Part shown: positions 41,866 through 49,841 of the stretch, piece by piece | Layout of the letters: the number at the start of each line of letters is the position of its first letter | How positions within the stretch are numbered: position 1 is the stretch's first letter | The notes under the pieces: model-generated | What the model was told of the DNA's origin: nothing | Seen by the model: only the letters and a program-made list of their open reading frames with translations | Database searches by the model: none | NCBI RefSeq assembly: GCF_018131185.1 | Contig: NZ_JAFCJE010000007.1 | Location: 62,001-126,000 of the forward strand | Length of the DNA: 64,000 bases | Direction of reading: 5' to 3' | Source of the DNA: Bradyrhizobium diazoefficiens | GTDB lineage: Bacteria > Pseudomonadota > Alphaproteobacteria > Rhizobiales > Xanthobacteraceae | Position numbers and translations under genes: made by a program

Positions 41866-42627
41866 ATGTCCGGATTGCCGCACTCGCCGCACGCGCTGGT
41901 GACAGGTGGAGGTCGCGGCATCGGCCGCGCGATAGCGGCATCTCTCGTCGGTGCCGGCGCCACCGTGACCGTGCTCGGCCGGAACGCCGCGACTCTCGCA
42001 GAGGCGATCGACGCCGGCGCCGCGCATTTTGCGGCCGTCGCCGACGTTTCCGACGAGGCGTCGCTGAAGGCAGCCGTTGCCGAGGCGAGCACGCGGCAGC
42101 CGATCGATATTCTCGTTGCCAACGCGGGCAGCGCTGAATCCGCGCCTTTCACCAAGTCGGACACCGCTCTCTTCACGCGCATGATGGATGTCAATTTCAT
42201 GGGCGTGGTCCACGCCGCCCGTGCTGTACTGCCGGGCATGAAGGGCCGTCCCTACGGCCGTATTGTCGCGGTCGCGTCGACGGCGGGTCTGAAAGGCTAC
42301 GCCTATGTCAGCGCGTACAGCGCGGCCAAGCACGCGGTGATCGGCCTCGTGCGTTCCCTCGCCCTCGAGATGGCCGGCAGCAATGTCACCGTGAATGCGG
42401 TGTGTCCTGGCTTCACCGACACCGATCTCGTCGCGGGCAGTATCGAGAACATCATGACCAAGACAGGGCGCAGCCGCGAGCAGGCGATCGCAGAGCTCGC
42501 CAAGCATAATCCGCAAGGACGCCTGATCACGCCTCAGGAGGTGGCAGACGCGGTTCTTTGGTTGTGCGGCGAAGGCGCCGGCGCGATCACTGGGCAGGCG
42601 ATTGCGGTCGCCGGAGGCGAGGTCTAG
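41866..42627 (+). CDS. Short-chain dehydrogenase/reductase (3-oxoacyl/3-hydroxyacyl type)
   Basis: The product has 253 residues; AGGGAG precedes ATG 41866. NAD motif TGGGRGIGRAIA, NAG block VANAGS, catalytic Ser in VASTAG and Y-x-x-x-K in YSAAKHA, then PGFTDTDL. It interconverts an alcohol and a ketone. Operator sites A and B sit upstream. It is followed by the enoyl-CoA hydratase, so a 3-hydroxyacyl-CoA dehydrogenase role in the ring-degradation sequence is likely. Confidence 0.9.
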   Translation: MSGLPHSPHALVTGGGRGIGRAIAASLVGAGATVTVLGRNAATLAEAIDAGAAHFAAVADVSDEASLKAAVAEASTRQPIDILVANAGSAESAPFTKSDTALFTRMMDVNFMGVVHAARAVLPGMKGRPYGRIVAVASTAGLKGYAYVSAYSAAKHAVIGLVRSLALEMAGSNVTVNAVCPGFTDTDLVAGSIENIMTKTGRSREQAIAELAKHNPQGRLITPQEVADAVLWLCGEGAGAITGQAIAVAGGEV

Positions 42628-42670
42628 CGTACATGGCGCAGGCGCCGAACAAGGAAGCCAAGGAGATCGC

Positions 42671-43507
42671 ATGAGCAGACCAGCAAATCCTGTCACCATT
42701 CCGCTCGCGGACTATTCGCCGCAGCACTTCCTGCTGGCGGTGGTCGACGGCGTTGCGACGGTCACGCTCAACCGGCCCGAACGAAAGAATCCGCTGACGT
42801 TCGAAAGCTACCGGGAACTGACCGACTTCTTCCGCGCCTGCGCGTTCGACGACGAGGTCAAGTCCATCGTCGTCACCGGCGCGGGTGGCAATTTCTCGTC
42901 CGGCGGGGATGTGTTCGAGATCATCGGTCCGCTGGTGAAGATGGACACCAAGGGGCTGACCGCCTTCACGCGGATGACGGGCGACCTCGTCAAGGCGATG
43001 CGGGCCTGCCCGCAGCCGATCGTGGCTGCGGTCGAGGGCATCTGCGCCGGGGCCGGTGCGATCGTTGCCATGGCCTCGGACATGCGCCTCGCGGCGAGCG
43101 GGGCCAAGGTCGCGTTCCTGTTCAACAAGGTGGGCCTCGCCGGTTGCGACATGGGGGCCTGCGCGATCCTGCCGCGGATCATCGGACAGTCCCGCGCCTC
43201 CGAGTTGCTCTACACCGGCCGGTTCATGACCGCGGAGGAGGGCGAGCGCTGGGGCTTCTTCAGCCGCATCGTGACGCCGGAGCAGGTGCTGACCCAGGCG
43301 CAATCGCTGGCCAAGCAGGTCGCGGAAGGGCCGACCTTCGCCAACACCATGACCAAGCGGATGCTGGCGATGGAATGGGCAATGTCTGTGGAGGAAGCGA
43401 TCGAGGCGGAAGCCGTCGCCCAGGCCCTGTGCATGACGACGGCCGATTTCACGCGCGCTTTCGAGGCTTTCGCCAACAAGGTCAAGCCGGTCTTCAGGGG
43501 CGATTGA
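42671..43507 (+). CDS. Enoyl-CoA hydratase/isomerase family protein
   Basis: The product has 278 residues from ATG 42671 (AAGGAGAT upstream). VATVTLNRPERKNPLTFESY, the oxyanion segment GAGGNFSSGGDVFEI and EGICAGAGAIVAMASDMRLA, and GLAGCDMGACAILPRIIG are crotonase motifs. In the second catalytic position Asp (GCDMG) stands where many hydratases have Glu. It hydrates or opens a CoA-bound ring intermediate. It forms a two-gene unit with the SDR under MarR-type control. Confidence 0.9.
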   Translation: MSRPANPVTIPLADYSPQHFLLAVVDGVATVTLNRPERKNPLTFESYRELTDFFRACAFDDEVKSIVVTGAGGNFSSGGDVFEIIGPLVKMDTKGLTAFTRMTGDLVKAMRACPQPIVAAVEGICAGAGAIVAMASDMRLAASGAKVAFLFNKVGLAGCDMGACAILPRIIGQSRASELLYTGRFMTAEEGERWGFFSRIVTPEQVLTQAQSLAKQVAEGPTFANTMTKRMLAMEWAMSVEEAIEAEAVAQALCMTTADFTRAFEAFANKVKPVFRGD

Positions 43508-43553
43508 ATGGACGCCTTTGCCGACGCTACGCCAGCTAAGGGGACTTGCGCGA

Positions 43554-43573
43554 AATTATTTTAGGCTTAAAAT
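43554..43573 (+). promoter_or_regulatory. MarR-type operator site C
   Basis: AATTATTTTAGGCTTAAAAT, 34 bases before the start of the monooxygenase/reductase gene at 43607. Central TTAGGCTTAA belongs to the same palindromic family as sites A, D, E and F. Confidence 0.75.
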
Positions 43574-43606
43574 AGTTTCATGGCCGGGTGAATTGGCGAG
43601 GCTCCC

Positions 43607-45958
43607 ATGAAAGTCGCGATCATCGGTGGCGGACCTGCGGGTCTCTACGCTGCGATCCTGCTCAAGAAGCAGCGTCCGGGCGCCGATATCGCGGTGTATG
43701 AGCGCAACCGTGCCGACGATACTTTCGGTTTCGGCGTGGTGTTCTCGGATGCGACGCTCGACAACTTCGAGAAGCACGATCTGCCGAGCTATCGCCGCAT
43801 CACCCAGGAGTTCGCCTACTGGGACGACATCGCCGTGCATTTTCGCGGCACCGTCCACCGGGTCGGCGGCAACGGCTTTTGCGGCTGCTCGCGGCGCAAG
43901 CTGCTTCTGATCCTCCAGGAACGGGCCCGCGAGCTTGGCGTCGTCCTGCACTTCGAGGTGGACGTCGACGACGAATCCCGCTTTGCCGATGCTGATCTCA
44001 TCCTGATCGCCGACGGCATCAACAGCCGCTTCCGCGAGAAATATGTTGATCATTTCCAGCCGGAGGTCGACGTCCGCTCCAACAAGTTTGCCTGGATGGG
44101 CTCGACAAGGCCGCTCGACGCCTTCACCTTCATCTTCCAGGAGACCGAGTGGGGTCCTTTCATCGCTCACGCCTATCAATATGAGGCCGGACACTCGACT
44201 TGGATCTTCGAGACCGATCCAGAGACGTTCGAGCGGGCCGGCCTGACGGGGCTGGACGAGACGCAGTCCGCCGCGCGGATGGCCGAGATTTTTGGCTGGT
44301 TCCTCGATGGACACAAGCTGCTCACCAACCGTTCGATGTGGCGCAATTTCCCGATGATCCGCAGCAAGCGCTGGGTCAAGGACAACATGGTGCTGCTTGG
44401 CGATGCCAAGGCGAGCGCGCATTTTTCGATCGGCTCCGGCACCAAGCTCGCGATGGAAGACGCGATTGCGCTGGCCGAAGCCATGCAGAACGCGCCGAGC
44501 ACGAAGGCGGCGCTGGATCTCTATGAACATGGCCGCCGTGAGGAGGTCGAGAAGACGCAGCACGCCGCCGACGTCTCGCTGGTCTGGTTCGAGCATGTCG
44601 ATCGCTTCTGGGATTTCGACCCCGTGCAGTTTGCCTTTGGCGTGATGACACGCTCGAAGGCAATCACGTATGACAATCTCAAACTTCGCGCGCCCGATTT
44701 CGTGGCCGAGGTCGAAAAGTCATTCGCCAGCCAGGTGCGCCGCAGCGGTTTCGATGTCGGCACCGAGCGGCCGATGGTGCCGCTGTTCCAGCCGTTCCGA
44801 TTGCGCGAGATGGAGCTCGCCAATCGCGCGGTGGTGTCGCCGATGTGCATGTATTCGGCCAAGGAAGGCGTGCCGACCGATTTCCATCTCGTGCATTACG
44901 GCTCGCGCGCGATCGGCGGCGCGGGACTGGTCTTCACCGAGATGACCTGCGTCAGCCGCGATGCCCGTATCACGCCCGGCTGCGCCGGCCTGTGGAACGA
45001 CGAGCAAGAGGCCGCCTGGCGTCGCATCGTGGATTTCGTCCACGGCCATTCGGCCGCGAAAATCTGCCTGCAACTGGGTCACGCCGGCCGCAAAGGCGCT
45101 ACCAAGCTGATGTGGGACGGCATGGACCGTCCGCTGGAAGAAGGCGGCTGGGAGATCGCTTCGGCGTCGCCGTTGCCCTATTTCCCCGACAGCCAGGTGC
45201 CGCGCGAGCTCGATCGCGCCGGCATGAACGCGGTGAGGGATGCTTTCGTTGCGGCAGCCGAGCGCGGCGAGCGCTGCGGCTTCGACATGCTGGAGCTGCA
45301 TTGCGCTCACGGCTATCTGCTCGCAAGCTTCATCTCGCCGTTGACGAACAAGCGCACGGACGAGTATGGCGGTTCGCTCGAAAACCGTCTGCGTTTCCCG
45401 CTCGAGATCTTCGAGGCGCTGCGACTGGTGTGGCCGTCGCACAAGCCGATGTCGGTGCGCATTTCTGCGACTGACTGGGCCGATGGCGGCATCACCGGCG
45501 ACGACGCGGTGGCGATCGCGCGGGCCTTCGCCGAAGCCGGTGTCGATCTCGTCGACGTCTCGACGGGACAGACCGTCCGCGATGCGCAGCCAATTTATGG
45601 GCGCATGTTCCAGACGCCGTTCTCGGATCAGGTCCGCAACGAGGCGCGCGTGGCCACGATGTGCGTCGGCAACATCACGACCGCGGACCAGGCCAATACC
45701 ATCCTGGCCGCCGGCCGGGCGGATCTCGTCGCACTCGGCCGGCCGCATTTGGTCGACCCGTTCTTCACCATGAAGGCGGCGGCCTGGTACGGGGCAAACG
45801 AGGCGTTCTGTCCGCCGCAATATCTTCCCGGAAAAGAGCAAATTTTCCGCAACAGCGTCCGCGACCGGCAGGACCTCGAGGAGCTGAGAATTAAGGCTAA
45901 GCCCAAGACCCGGGCCGAGCTCAAGGCGGAGGCGACAAAGCCGCTTGCGGCGGAGTGA
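43607..45958 (+). CDS. Bifunctional aryl-CoA monooxygenase/reductase (2-aminobenzoyl-CoA or salicylyl-CoA 5-hydroxylase type)
   Basis: The product has 783 residues, the size of Azoarcus 2-aminobenzoyl-CoA monooxygenase/reductase. Residues 1-380 are an FAD monooxygenase (GGGPAGLYAAILLKKQRPG, GDAKASAHFSIGSGTKLAME). Residues 395-755 are an old-yellow-enzyme domain (MELANRAVVSPMCMYSA, LQLGHAGRKG, LHCAHGYLLASFISPLTNKR, DEYGGSLENRLRFPLE). The first half hydroxylates the ring at C5; the second reduces it, dearomatising without ring-cleaving dioxygenase. The adjacent benzoate/aminobenzoate-type ligase supports anthranilate as substrate, though salicylate cannot be excluded. Operator site C controls it. 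Confidence 0.88.
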   Translation: MKVAIIGGGPAGLYAAILLKKQRPGADIAVYERNRADDTFGFGVVFSDATLDNFEKHDLPSYRRITQEFAYWDDIAVHFRGTVHRVGGNGFCGCSRRKLLLILQERARELGVVLHFEVDVDDESRFADADLILIADGINSRFREKYVDHFQPEVDVRSNKFAWMGSTRPLDAFTFIFQETEWGPFIAHAYQYEAGHSTWIFETDPETFERAGLTGLDETQSAARMAEIFGWFLDGHKLLTNRSMWRNFPMIRSKRWVKDNMVLLGDAKASAHFSIGSGTKLAMEDAIALAEAMQNAPSTKAALDLYEHGRREEVEKTQHAADVSLVWFEHVDRFWDFDPVQFAFGVMTRSKAITYDNLKLRAPDFVAEVEKSFASQVRRSGFDVGTERPMVPLFQPFRLREMELANRAVVSPMCMYSAKEGVPTDFHLVHYGSRAIGGAGLVFTEMTCVSRDARITPGCAGLWNDEQEAAWRRIVDFVHGHSAAKICLQLGHAGRKGATKLMWDGMDRPLEEGGWEIASASPLPYFPDSQVPRELDRAGMNAVRDAFVAAAERGERCGFDMLELHCAHGYLLASFISPLTNKRTDEYGGSLENRLRFPLEIFEALRLVWPSHKPMSVRISATDWADGGITGDDAVAIARAFAEAGVDLVDVSTGQTVRDAQPIYGRMFQTPFSDQVRNEARVATMCVGNITTADQANTILAAGRADLVALGRPHLVDPFFTMKAAAWYGANEAFCPPQYLPGKEQIFRNSVRDRQDLEELRIKAKPKTRAELKAEATKPLAAE

Positions 45959-46009
45959 CCGCCCGTGCGACGTTAACCCATTGCCTGTGTTTCGAGTGGA
46001 GTTTGGGCG

Positions 46010-47260
46010 ATGAAGGCGATTGTCATCGGTGGCGGTATCGGTGGTCTCACCACGGCATTGATGCTGCGCTCGCGCGGCCTGGATTGTGAGATCTTCGAGC
46101 AGGCCGACACGATTCGCGAGCTCGGCGTCGGAATCAACACGCTGCCGCACGCCATGCGCGAGCTCGCAGGTCTCGGCCTGTTGCAGAAGCTCGACGACGT
46201 CGCGATCCGCACCGATCAGCTCTATTATCTCAACCGCCACGGCCAGGAGGTCTGGCGCGAAGCCCGCGGCATCGACGCCGGCCACGACGTGCCGCAATTC
46301 TCGATCCATCGCGGCCGCCTCCAGGGCGTCATCCATCGCGCGGTCGAGGAGCGGCTCGGACAGGGGGCGATCCACACCGGCTGCCGGCTTGGTGCGTTCA
46401 CTCAGGATGAGGGCGGCGTCACCGCCTATTTCTTCGATCGCGCGGGCGCCCATGTCTACACTGCGCGCGGCGATATCCTGATCGGTGCTGACGGTATCCA
46501 TTCCCGTGTCCGCGAGACGTTGTTCCCGAACGAGGGCCCGCCGTGCTGGAACGGCCTGATGCTATGGCGCGGTGCGCGCGACTGGCCGCTGTTCCTCACC
46601 GGCAAGTCGATGATCGTGGCCGGCGGCCTCAATGCCAAGGTGGTGATCTACCCGATCGCGGAAGGATCGAGCCCGGCGAGCCGCCTGACCAATTGGGCCG
46701 TGCTGGTGAAGGTCGGCGAGGGCAATGTGCCGCCGCCGCGGAAGGAAGACTGGTCGCGGCCGGGTCGCCGCGAAGAGCTGATGCCCCACGTCGCGCGCTT
46801 CTCCGTACCCTATGTCGACATCAGGAGCCTGATCTCGGCGACGCCCGAATTCTACGAATATCCGACCTGTGACCGCGATCCCTTGCCGTACTGGTCGTCC
46901 GGACGCGTCACGCTGCTCGGCGATGCCGCGCACCCCATGTATCCGGTCGGCTCCAATGGGGCATCACAGGCAATCCTCGATGCGCGCTGCCTCGCGGACG
47001 CGCTGGTGCGTGCCGAGCATCCGCGCCAGGCGCTGCTCGAGTATGAGAAGAAGCGCCTGCCGATGACGGCCGATATCGTTCGCTCCAACCGGCGCGGCGG
47101 CCCCGAGGGCGTCATCGACGCCGTCGAGCAGCTCGCGCCAGATGGATTCGACAATGTCGACAATGTCCTGAGCTATTCCCAGCGCGAAGCCATCGTGCGC
47201 GGCTATGCCACCAAGGCGGGCTTCGCCGCAGTGCCGGGACTTGCCGCGGTCCGCGCGTAA
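46010..47260 (+). CDS. FAD-dependent monooxygenase (salicylate hydroxylase-like)
   Basis: The product has 416 residues. FAD motif MKAIVIGGGIGGLTTALML, the DG motif DILIGADGIHSRVRE, and the GD motif VTLLGDAAHPMYPVGSNGAS define class A flavoprotein hydroxylases. Length suits the single-component group. It lies 51 bases behind the fused monooxygenase and is probably co-transcribed. It may hydroxylate a free aromatic acid, or support the pathway at a keto or enol intermediate. Substrate not deducible. Confidence 0.88.
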   Translation: MKAIVIGGGIGGLTTALMLRSRGLDCEIFEQADTIRELGVGINTLPHAMRELAGLGLLQKLDDVAIRTDQLYYLNRHGQEVWREARGIDAGHDVPQFSIHRGRLQGVIHRAVEERLGQGAIHTGCRLGAFTQDEGGVTAYFFDRAGAHVYTARGDILIGADGIHSRVRETLFPNEGPPCWNGLMLWRGARDWPLFLTGKSMIVAGGLNAKVVIYPIAEGSSPASRLTNWAVLVKVGEGNVPPPRKEDWSRPGRREELMPHVARFSVPYVDIRSLISATPEFYEYPTCDRDPLPYWSSGRVTLLGDAAHPMYPVGSNGASQAILDARCLADALVRAEHPRQALLEYEKKRLPMTADIVRSNRRGGPEGVIDAVEQLAPDGFDNVDNVLSYSQREAIVRGYATKAGFAAVPGLAAVRA

Positions 47261-47269
47261 GACGCGCGG
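47251..47269. terminator. Hairpin between convergent genes
   Basis: CCGCGCG, loop TAAGA, CGCGCGG: a 7-bp stem that includes the stop codon of the monooxygenase gene and ends just before the cupin stop. No T-run is present on either strand, so termination would be weak or factor-assisted. Confidence 0.4.
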
Positions 47270-47725
47270 CTAGCTGCCGGGCGGCGGCGGCAGGAAGTGG
47301 ATGTTGAACTCAGCCGCCATCGCCACCACGTCCTCCGGCTTCTGTTCCTTCATGTTGTGAAGGCCCCAGAACAAGTCGAACAGCTTGCGGCTTGGCGAGA
47401 CCCAGAACAGCACTTTTGCAGTCTGTTCCGACTTGTTGAAGATGCCGTGCGGCACGCCCATGCCGAGACGGATGAGGTCGCCGGCGGTTGCCTGCGACTC
47501 CGAATTGCCGAGCATGAAGTCGAGCTTGCCCTCCAGCATGTAGAGATATTCATCCTGGTCGGGGTGAATGTGCGGCGGCACGAACGTGCCCGGCGGCAAG
47601 GTCGCATGCCAGGAGAAGCTGTGTTCGGCATAGCTCTTCGGCACATAGGTCTGACCGAGGATGTTCCAGGAAATGCCCTGGATGCCCTCATTGGCCCGCG
47701 TGATGCCGGTGATTTCGCTGCTCAT
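47270..47725 (-). CDS. Cupin-domain protein
   Basis: The product has 151 residues with GGGAGGACT before ATG 47725. Metal-binding cupin motif 1 is PPHIHPDQDEYLYMLEG (His, His, Glu) and motif 2 contains GVPHGIFN (His). Single small cupins in aromatic catabolic clusters may be dioxygenases, isomerases or sensors. It is probably transcribed with the binding-protein gene from the MarR-flanked promoter at 48,930-49,160 (both on the minus strand, 27 bases between genes). Confidence 0.85.
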   Translation of the reverse strand: MSSEITGITRANEGIQGISWNILGQTYVPKSYAEHSFSWHATLPPGTFVPPHIHPDQDEYLYMLEGKLDFMLGNSESQATAGDLIRLGMGVPHGIFNKSEQTAKVLFWVSPSRKLFDLFWGLHNMKEQKPEDVVAMAAEFNIHFLPPPPGS

Positions 47726-47752
47726 TGAAGTCCTCCCGTAATCCGCCGCGGC

Positions 47753-48928
47753 TTAGTTCGCCGCCTTGCAGTCCTTGGCGTAGCGGTCGCCGTAATTCTC
47801 GAAGACCTTCTGGACGATCTCGGTCTGGAACTTGCCGTCCGGACGCTTGGCCACCTTGGTCAGGTAGAAGTCCTGGATCGGATAACCATTGGTGTTGAAC
47901 TTGAAAGCGCCGCGCAGCGAGGTGAAGTCGGCCTTCTTCAGCGCGGCCCGGACGGCGTCCTTGTTCGAGAGGTCGCCCTTCACGGCCTTGACCGCACTGT
48001 CGATCAGCATCGCGGCGTCATACGCCTGGAAGGCGTAGGTTCCAGGCACGACGTTGTAGGCGGCTTCGTAGGAGGCGACGAACTTCTTGTTCTGGGGATT
48101 GTCGAGATTGGGCGCCCAGTTGGCGCCGCCGAACATGCCGACGGCCGCGTCCTGCTGTGCCGGCAGGGTCGATTCATCCACCGTGAAGGCCGAGAGCACC
48201 GGAATGCTGTCGGCGAGCCCGGCCTGCCGGTATTGCTTGACGAGATTGACGCCGAGGCCGCCCGGCATGAACGTGAACAGGGCATCGGGCTTCTGCGAGG
48301 AGATCTTGGACAGCTCCGGCTGGAAGTCCAGGGTGTTCAGCGGCATGTAGGATTCCTCGACGATCTCGCCCTTGTAGTCGAGCTTGAAGCCCGCCACCGA
48401 ATCCTTGCCGGCCTGATAGTTCGGCACCATCAGGTACATGCGCTTGTAGCCGCGATCCTGCGCGACCTTGCCGAGGATCTCGTGAACCTGATCGTTCTGA
48501 TAGGACGTGACATAGAAGAACGGATTGCAGTCCTTGCCGGCGAACGTCGACGGACCGGCATTGGGGCTGATCAGGAAGGTTTTCGATTCCGTCACGGGCC
48601 GGTGGATCGCCTGCAGGATGTTGGAGAAGATCGGGCCGATCACGAAGTCGACCTTGTCGCGCTCCAGAAGGCCCTTGACCTTGGTCACTCCCGCGTCCGG
48701 CTTGAGTTCATCGTCGACCACGACAACCTCGACATCGCGGCCGCCCATTTTGCTGCCGAGATCCTTCACCGCAAGCGCAAAGCCGTCGCGAACTTGTTGG
48801 CCCAGTGCAGCCGCAGGCCCCGACAGGGTCACGATCACGCCCAGCTTGATCTTCTCCTGTGCGAGGGCAGGGGTCATCGCGGTGCCAAGCAGCGCGGTGG
48901 CTGCGGCCAAGGTCATCTGCATCTTCAT
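47753..48928 (-). CDS. ABC transporter substrate-binding protein (LivK/branched-chain amino acid type)
   Basis: The product has 391 residues; GAGGGAC upstream of ATG 48928. A Sec signal peptide (MKMQMTLAAATALLGTAMTP) cleaves after ALA. KIKLGVIVTLSGPAAALGQQ and the periplasmic type I fold are typical of aromatic-acid binders in Rhodopseudomonas and Bradyrhizobium. No matching LivHMGF permease or ATPase genes lie in the window, so it must share a transporter encoded elsewhere. Operators D and E lie in its promoter region, linking it to the aryl-CoA pathway as the uptake binding protein. Confidence 0.9.
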   Translation of the reverse strand: MKMQMTLAAATALLGTAMTPALAQEKIKLGVIVTLSGPAAALGQQVRDGFALAVKDLGSKMGGRDVEVVVVDDELKPDAGVTKVKGLLERDKVDFVIGPIFSNILQAIHRPVTESKTFLISPNAGPSTFAGKDCNPFFYVTSYQNDQVHEILGKVAQDRGYKRMYLMVPNYQAGKDSVAGFKLDYKGEIVEESYMPLNTLDFQPELSKISSQKPDALFTFMPGGLGVNLVKQYRQAGLADSIPVLSAFTVDESTLPAQQDAAVGMFGGANWAPNLDNPQNKKFVASYEAAYNVVPGTYAFQAYDAAMLIDSAVKAVKGDLSNKDAVRAALKKADFTSLRGAFKFNTNGYPIQDFYLTKVAKRPDGKFQTEIVQKVFENYGDRYAKDCKAAN

Positions 48929-49063
48929 GATCTGTCCCTCGTGACTATCGGCGAGCGTTGCAGGCCGTACTCCAATCCAAGCTTATGCCGATGATGGCTG
49001 CCGCGGCAAGCAAGCTCAAGGCGCCGCCATCAGAGCAGGCAGTGCGCATGCAAGCGGCGCGCC

Positions 49064-49083
49064 AATTGTTTGAAGCTTAAAGA
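49064..49083 (+). promoter_or_regulatory. MarR-type operator site D
   Basis: AATTGTTTGAAGCTTAAAGA lies between the divergent binding-protein gene (minus) and the MarR gene (plus), about 136 bases upstream of the former. Confidence 0.75.
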
Positions 49084-49132
49084 AACTCATCTGCGGTCGA
49101 TTGTTGCAGCTTTGGACTTGCGGCCGGCTTCA

Positions 49133-49152
49133 ATTTACTTGAAGCTCAAAAT
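49133..49152 (+). promoter_or_regulatory. MarR-type operator site E
   Basis: ATTTACTTGAAGCTCAAAAT, 13 bases before the MarR start at 49165. Binding here would give autorepression. Confidence 0.75.
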
Positions 49153-49164
49153 GTTGGGGAATCC

Positions 49165-49695
49165 GTGCTGGCGCCAATGCCCGCCGAGAGTGACTGCACC
49201 GGGATGCTCGATTCCGAGACCAAGGCTGTCGAAACGCCGGAAGACCATGCCGACGAACTGCGGCTGTGGTTGCGTCTGCTGACCTGCACGACCCTGATCG
49301 AGGGCGAGGTGCGTGGCCGGCTGCGGCAGCGGTTCGACGTCACGCTGCCCCGTTTCGATTTGATGGCGCAGCTCGACAAGGCCCCTGACGGCATGACGCT
49401 GTCCGATGTTTCCAAGCGCATGATGGTGTCCAACGGCAACGTCACGGGTCTCGTCGAGCGCCTTGTGGAATCCGGCCATCTCGATCGTCGGACCTCGGAG
49501 ACCGACCGCCGTGTCCAGGTGATCCGCCTCACGAAGCTCGGCCGTGCCGAGTTCCGCAGGATGGCCGCGGAGCACGAGACCTGGATCGCCGATCTCTTCG
49601 CCGATCTGTCGCCGAAGGATGTGCGCGAATTGATGCGGCTCCTCGCCAAGACCAAGGCGTCGGCGCAGAAATCGGCCGCGCGCCGCCGGGCGTAA
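49165..49695 (+). CDS. MarR-family transcriptional regulator
   Basis: The product has 176 residues from GTG 49165 (GGGGA 4 bases upstream); ATG 49177 and 49204 are possible. The winged helix-turn-helix is clear: RFDVTLPRFDLMAQLDKAPD, MTLSDVSKRMMVSNGNVTGL, VERLVESGHLDRRTSETDRR. MarR proteins of aromatic-acid clusters usually bind the CoA thioester as inducer and release DNA. Six near-identical 20-bp sites flank all promoters of this cluster, and two lie at this gene's own start, which makes it the likely local repressor. Confidence 0.9.
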   Translation: MLAPMPAESDCTGMLDSETKAVETPEDHADELRLWLRLLTCTTLIEGEVRGRLRQRFDVTLPRFDLMAQLDKAPDGMTLSDVSKRMMVSNGNVTGLVERLVESGHLDRRTSETDRRVQVIRLTKLGRAEFRRMAAEHETWIADLFADLSPKDVRELMRLLAKTKASAQKSAARRRA

Positions 49696-49771
49696 GCGCG
49701 GGGCCGGTGGGCCGCCAATCCCTTTTGCCGCAGGAAAAAGCACCGGATGCCCAAAATCCGCTATTGCGCCA

Positions 49772-49791
49772 AATTGCTTTAAGCCTAAAAT
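49772..49791 (+). promoter_or_regulatory. MarR-type operator site F
   Basis: AATTGCTTTAAGCCTAAAAT, 50 bases before the ligase start at 49842. Closest to the apparent consensus AATTG-C/T-TT-T/G-AAGC-C/T-TAAAAT. Confidence 0.78.
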
Positions 49792-49841
49792 GTTTTCCAG
49801 ATCGTGCTGCCGGGTGCAATCCATGCTGAAAGGAGCGTGCG

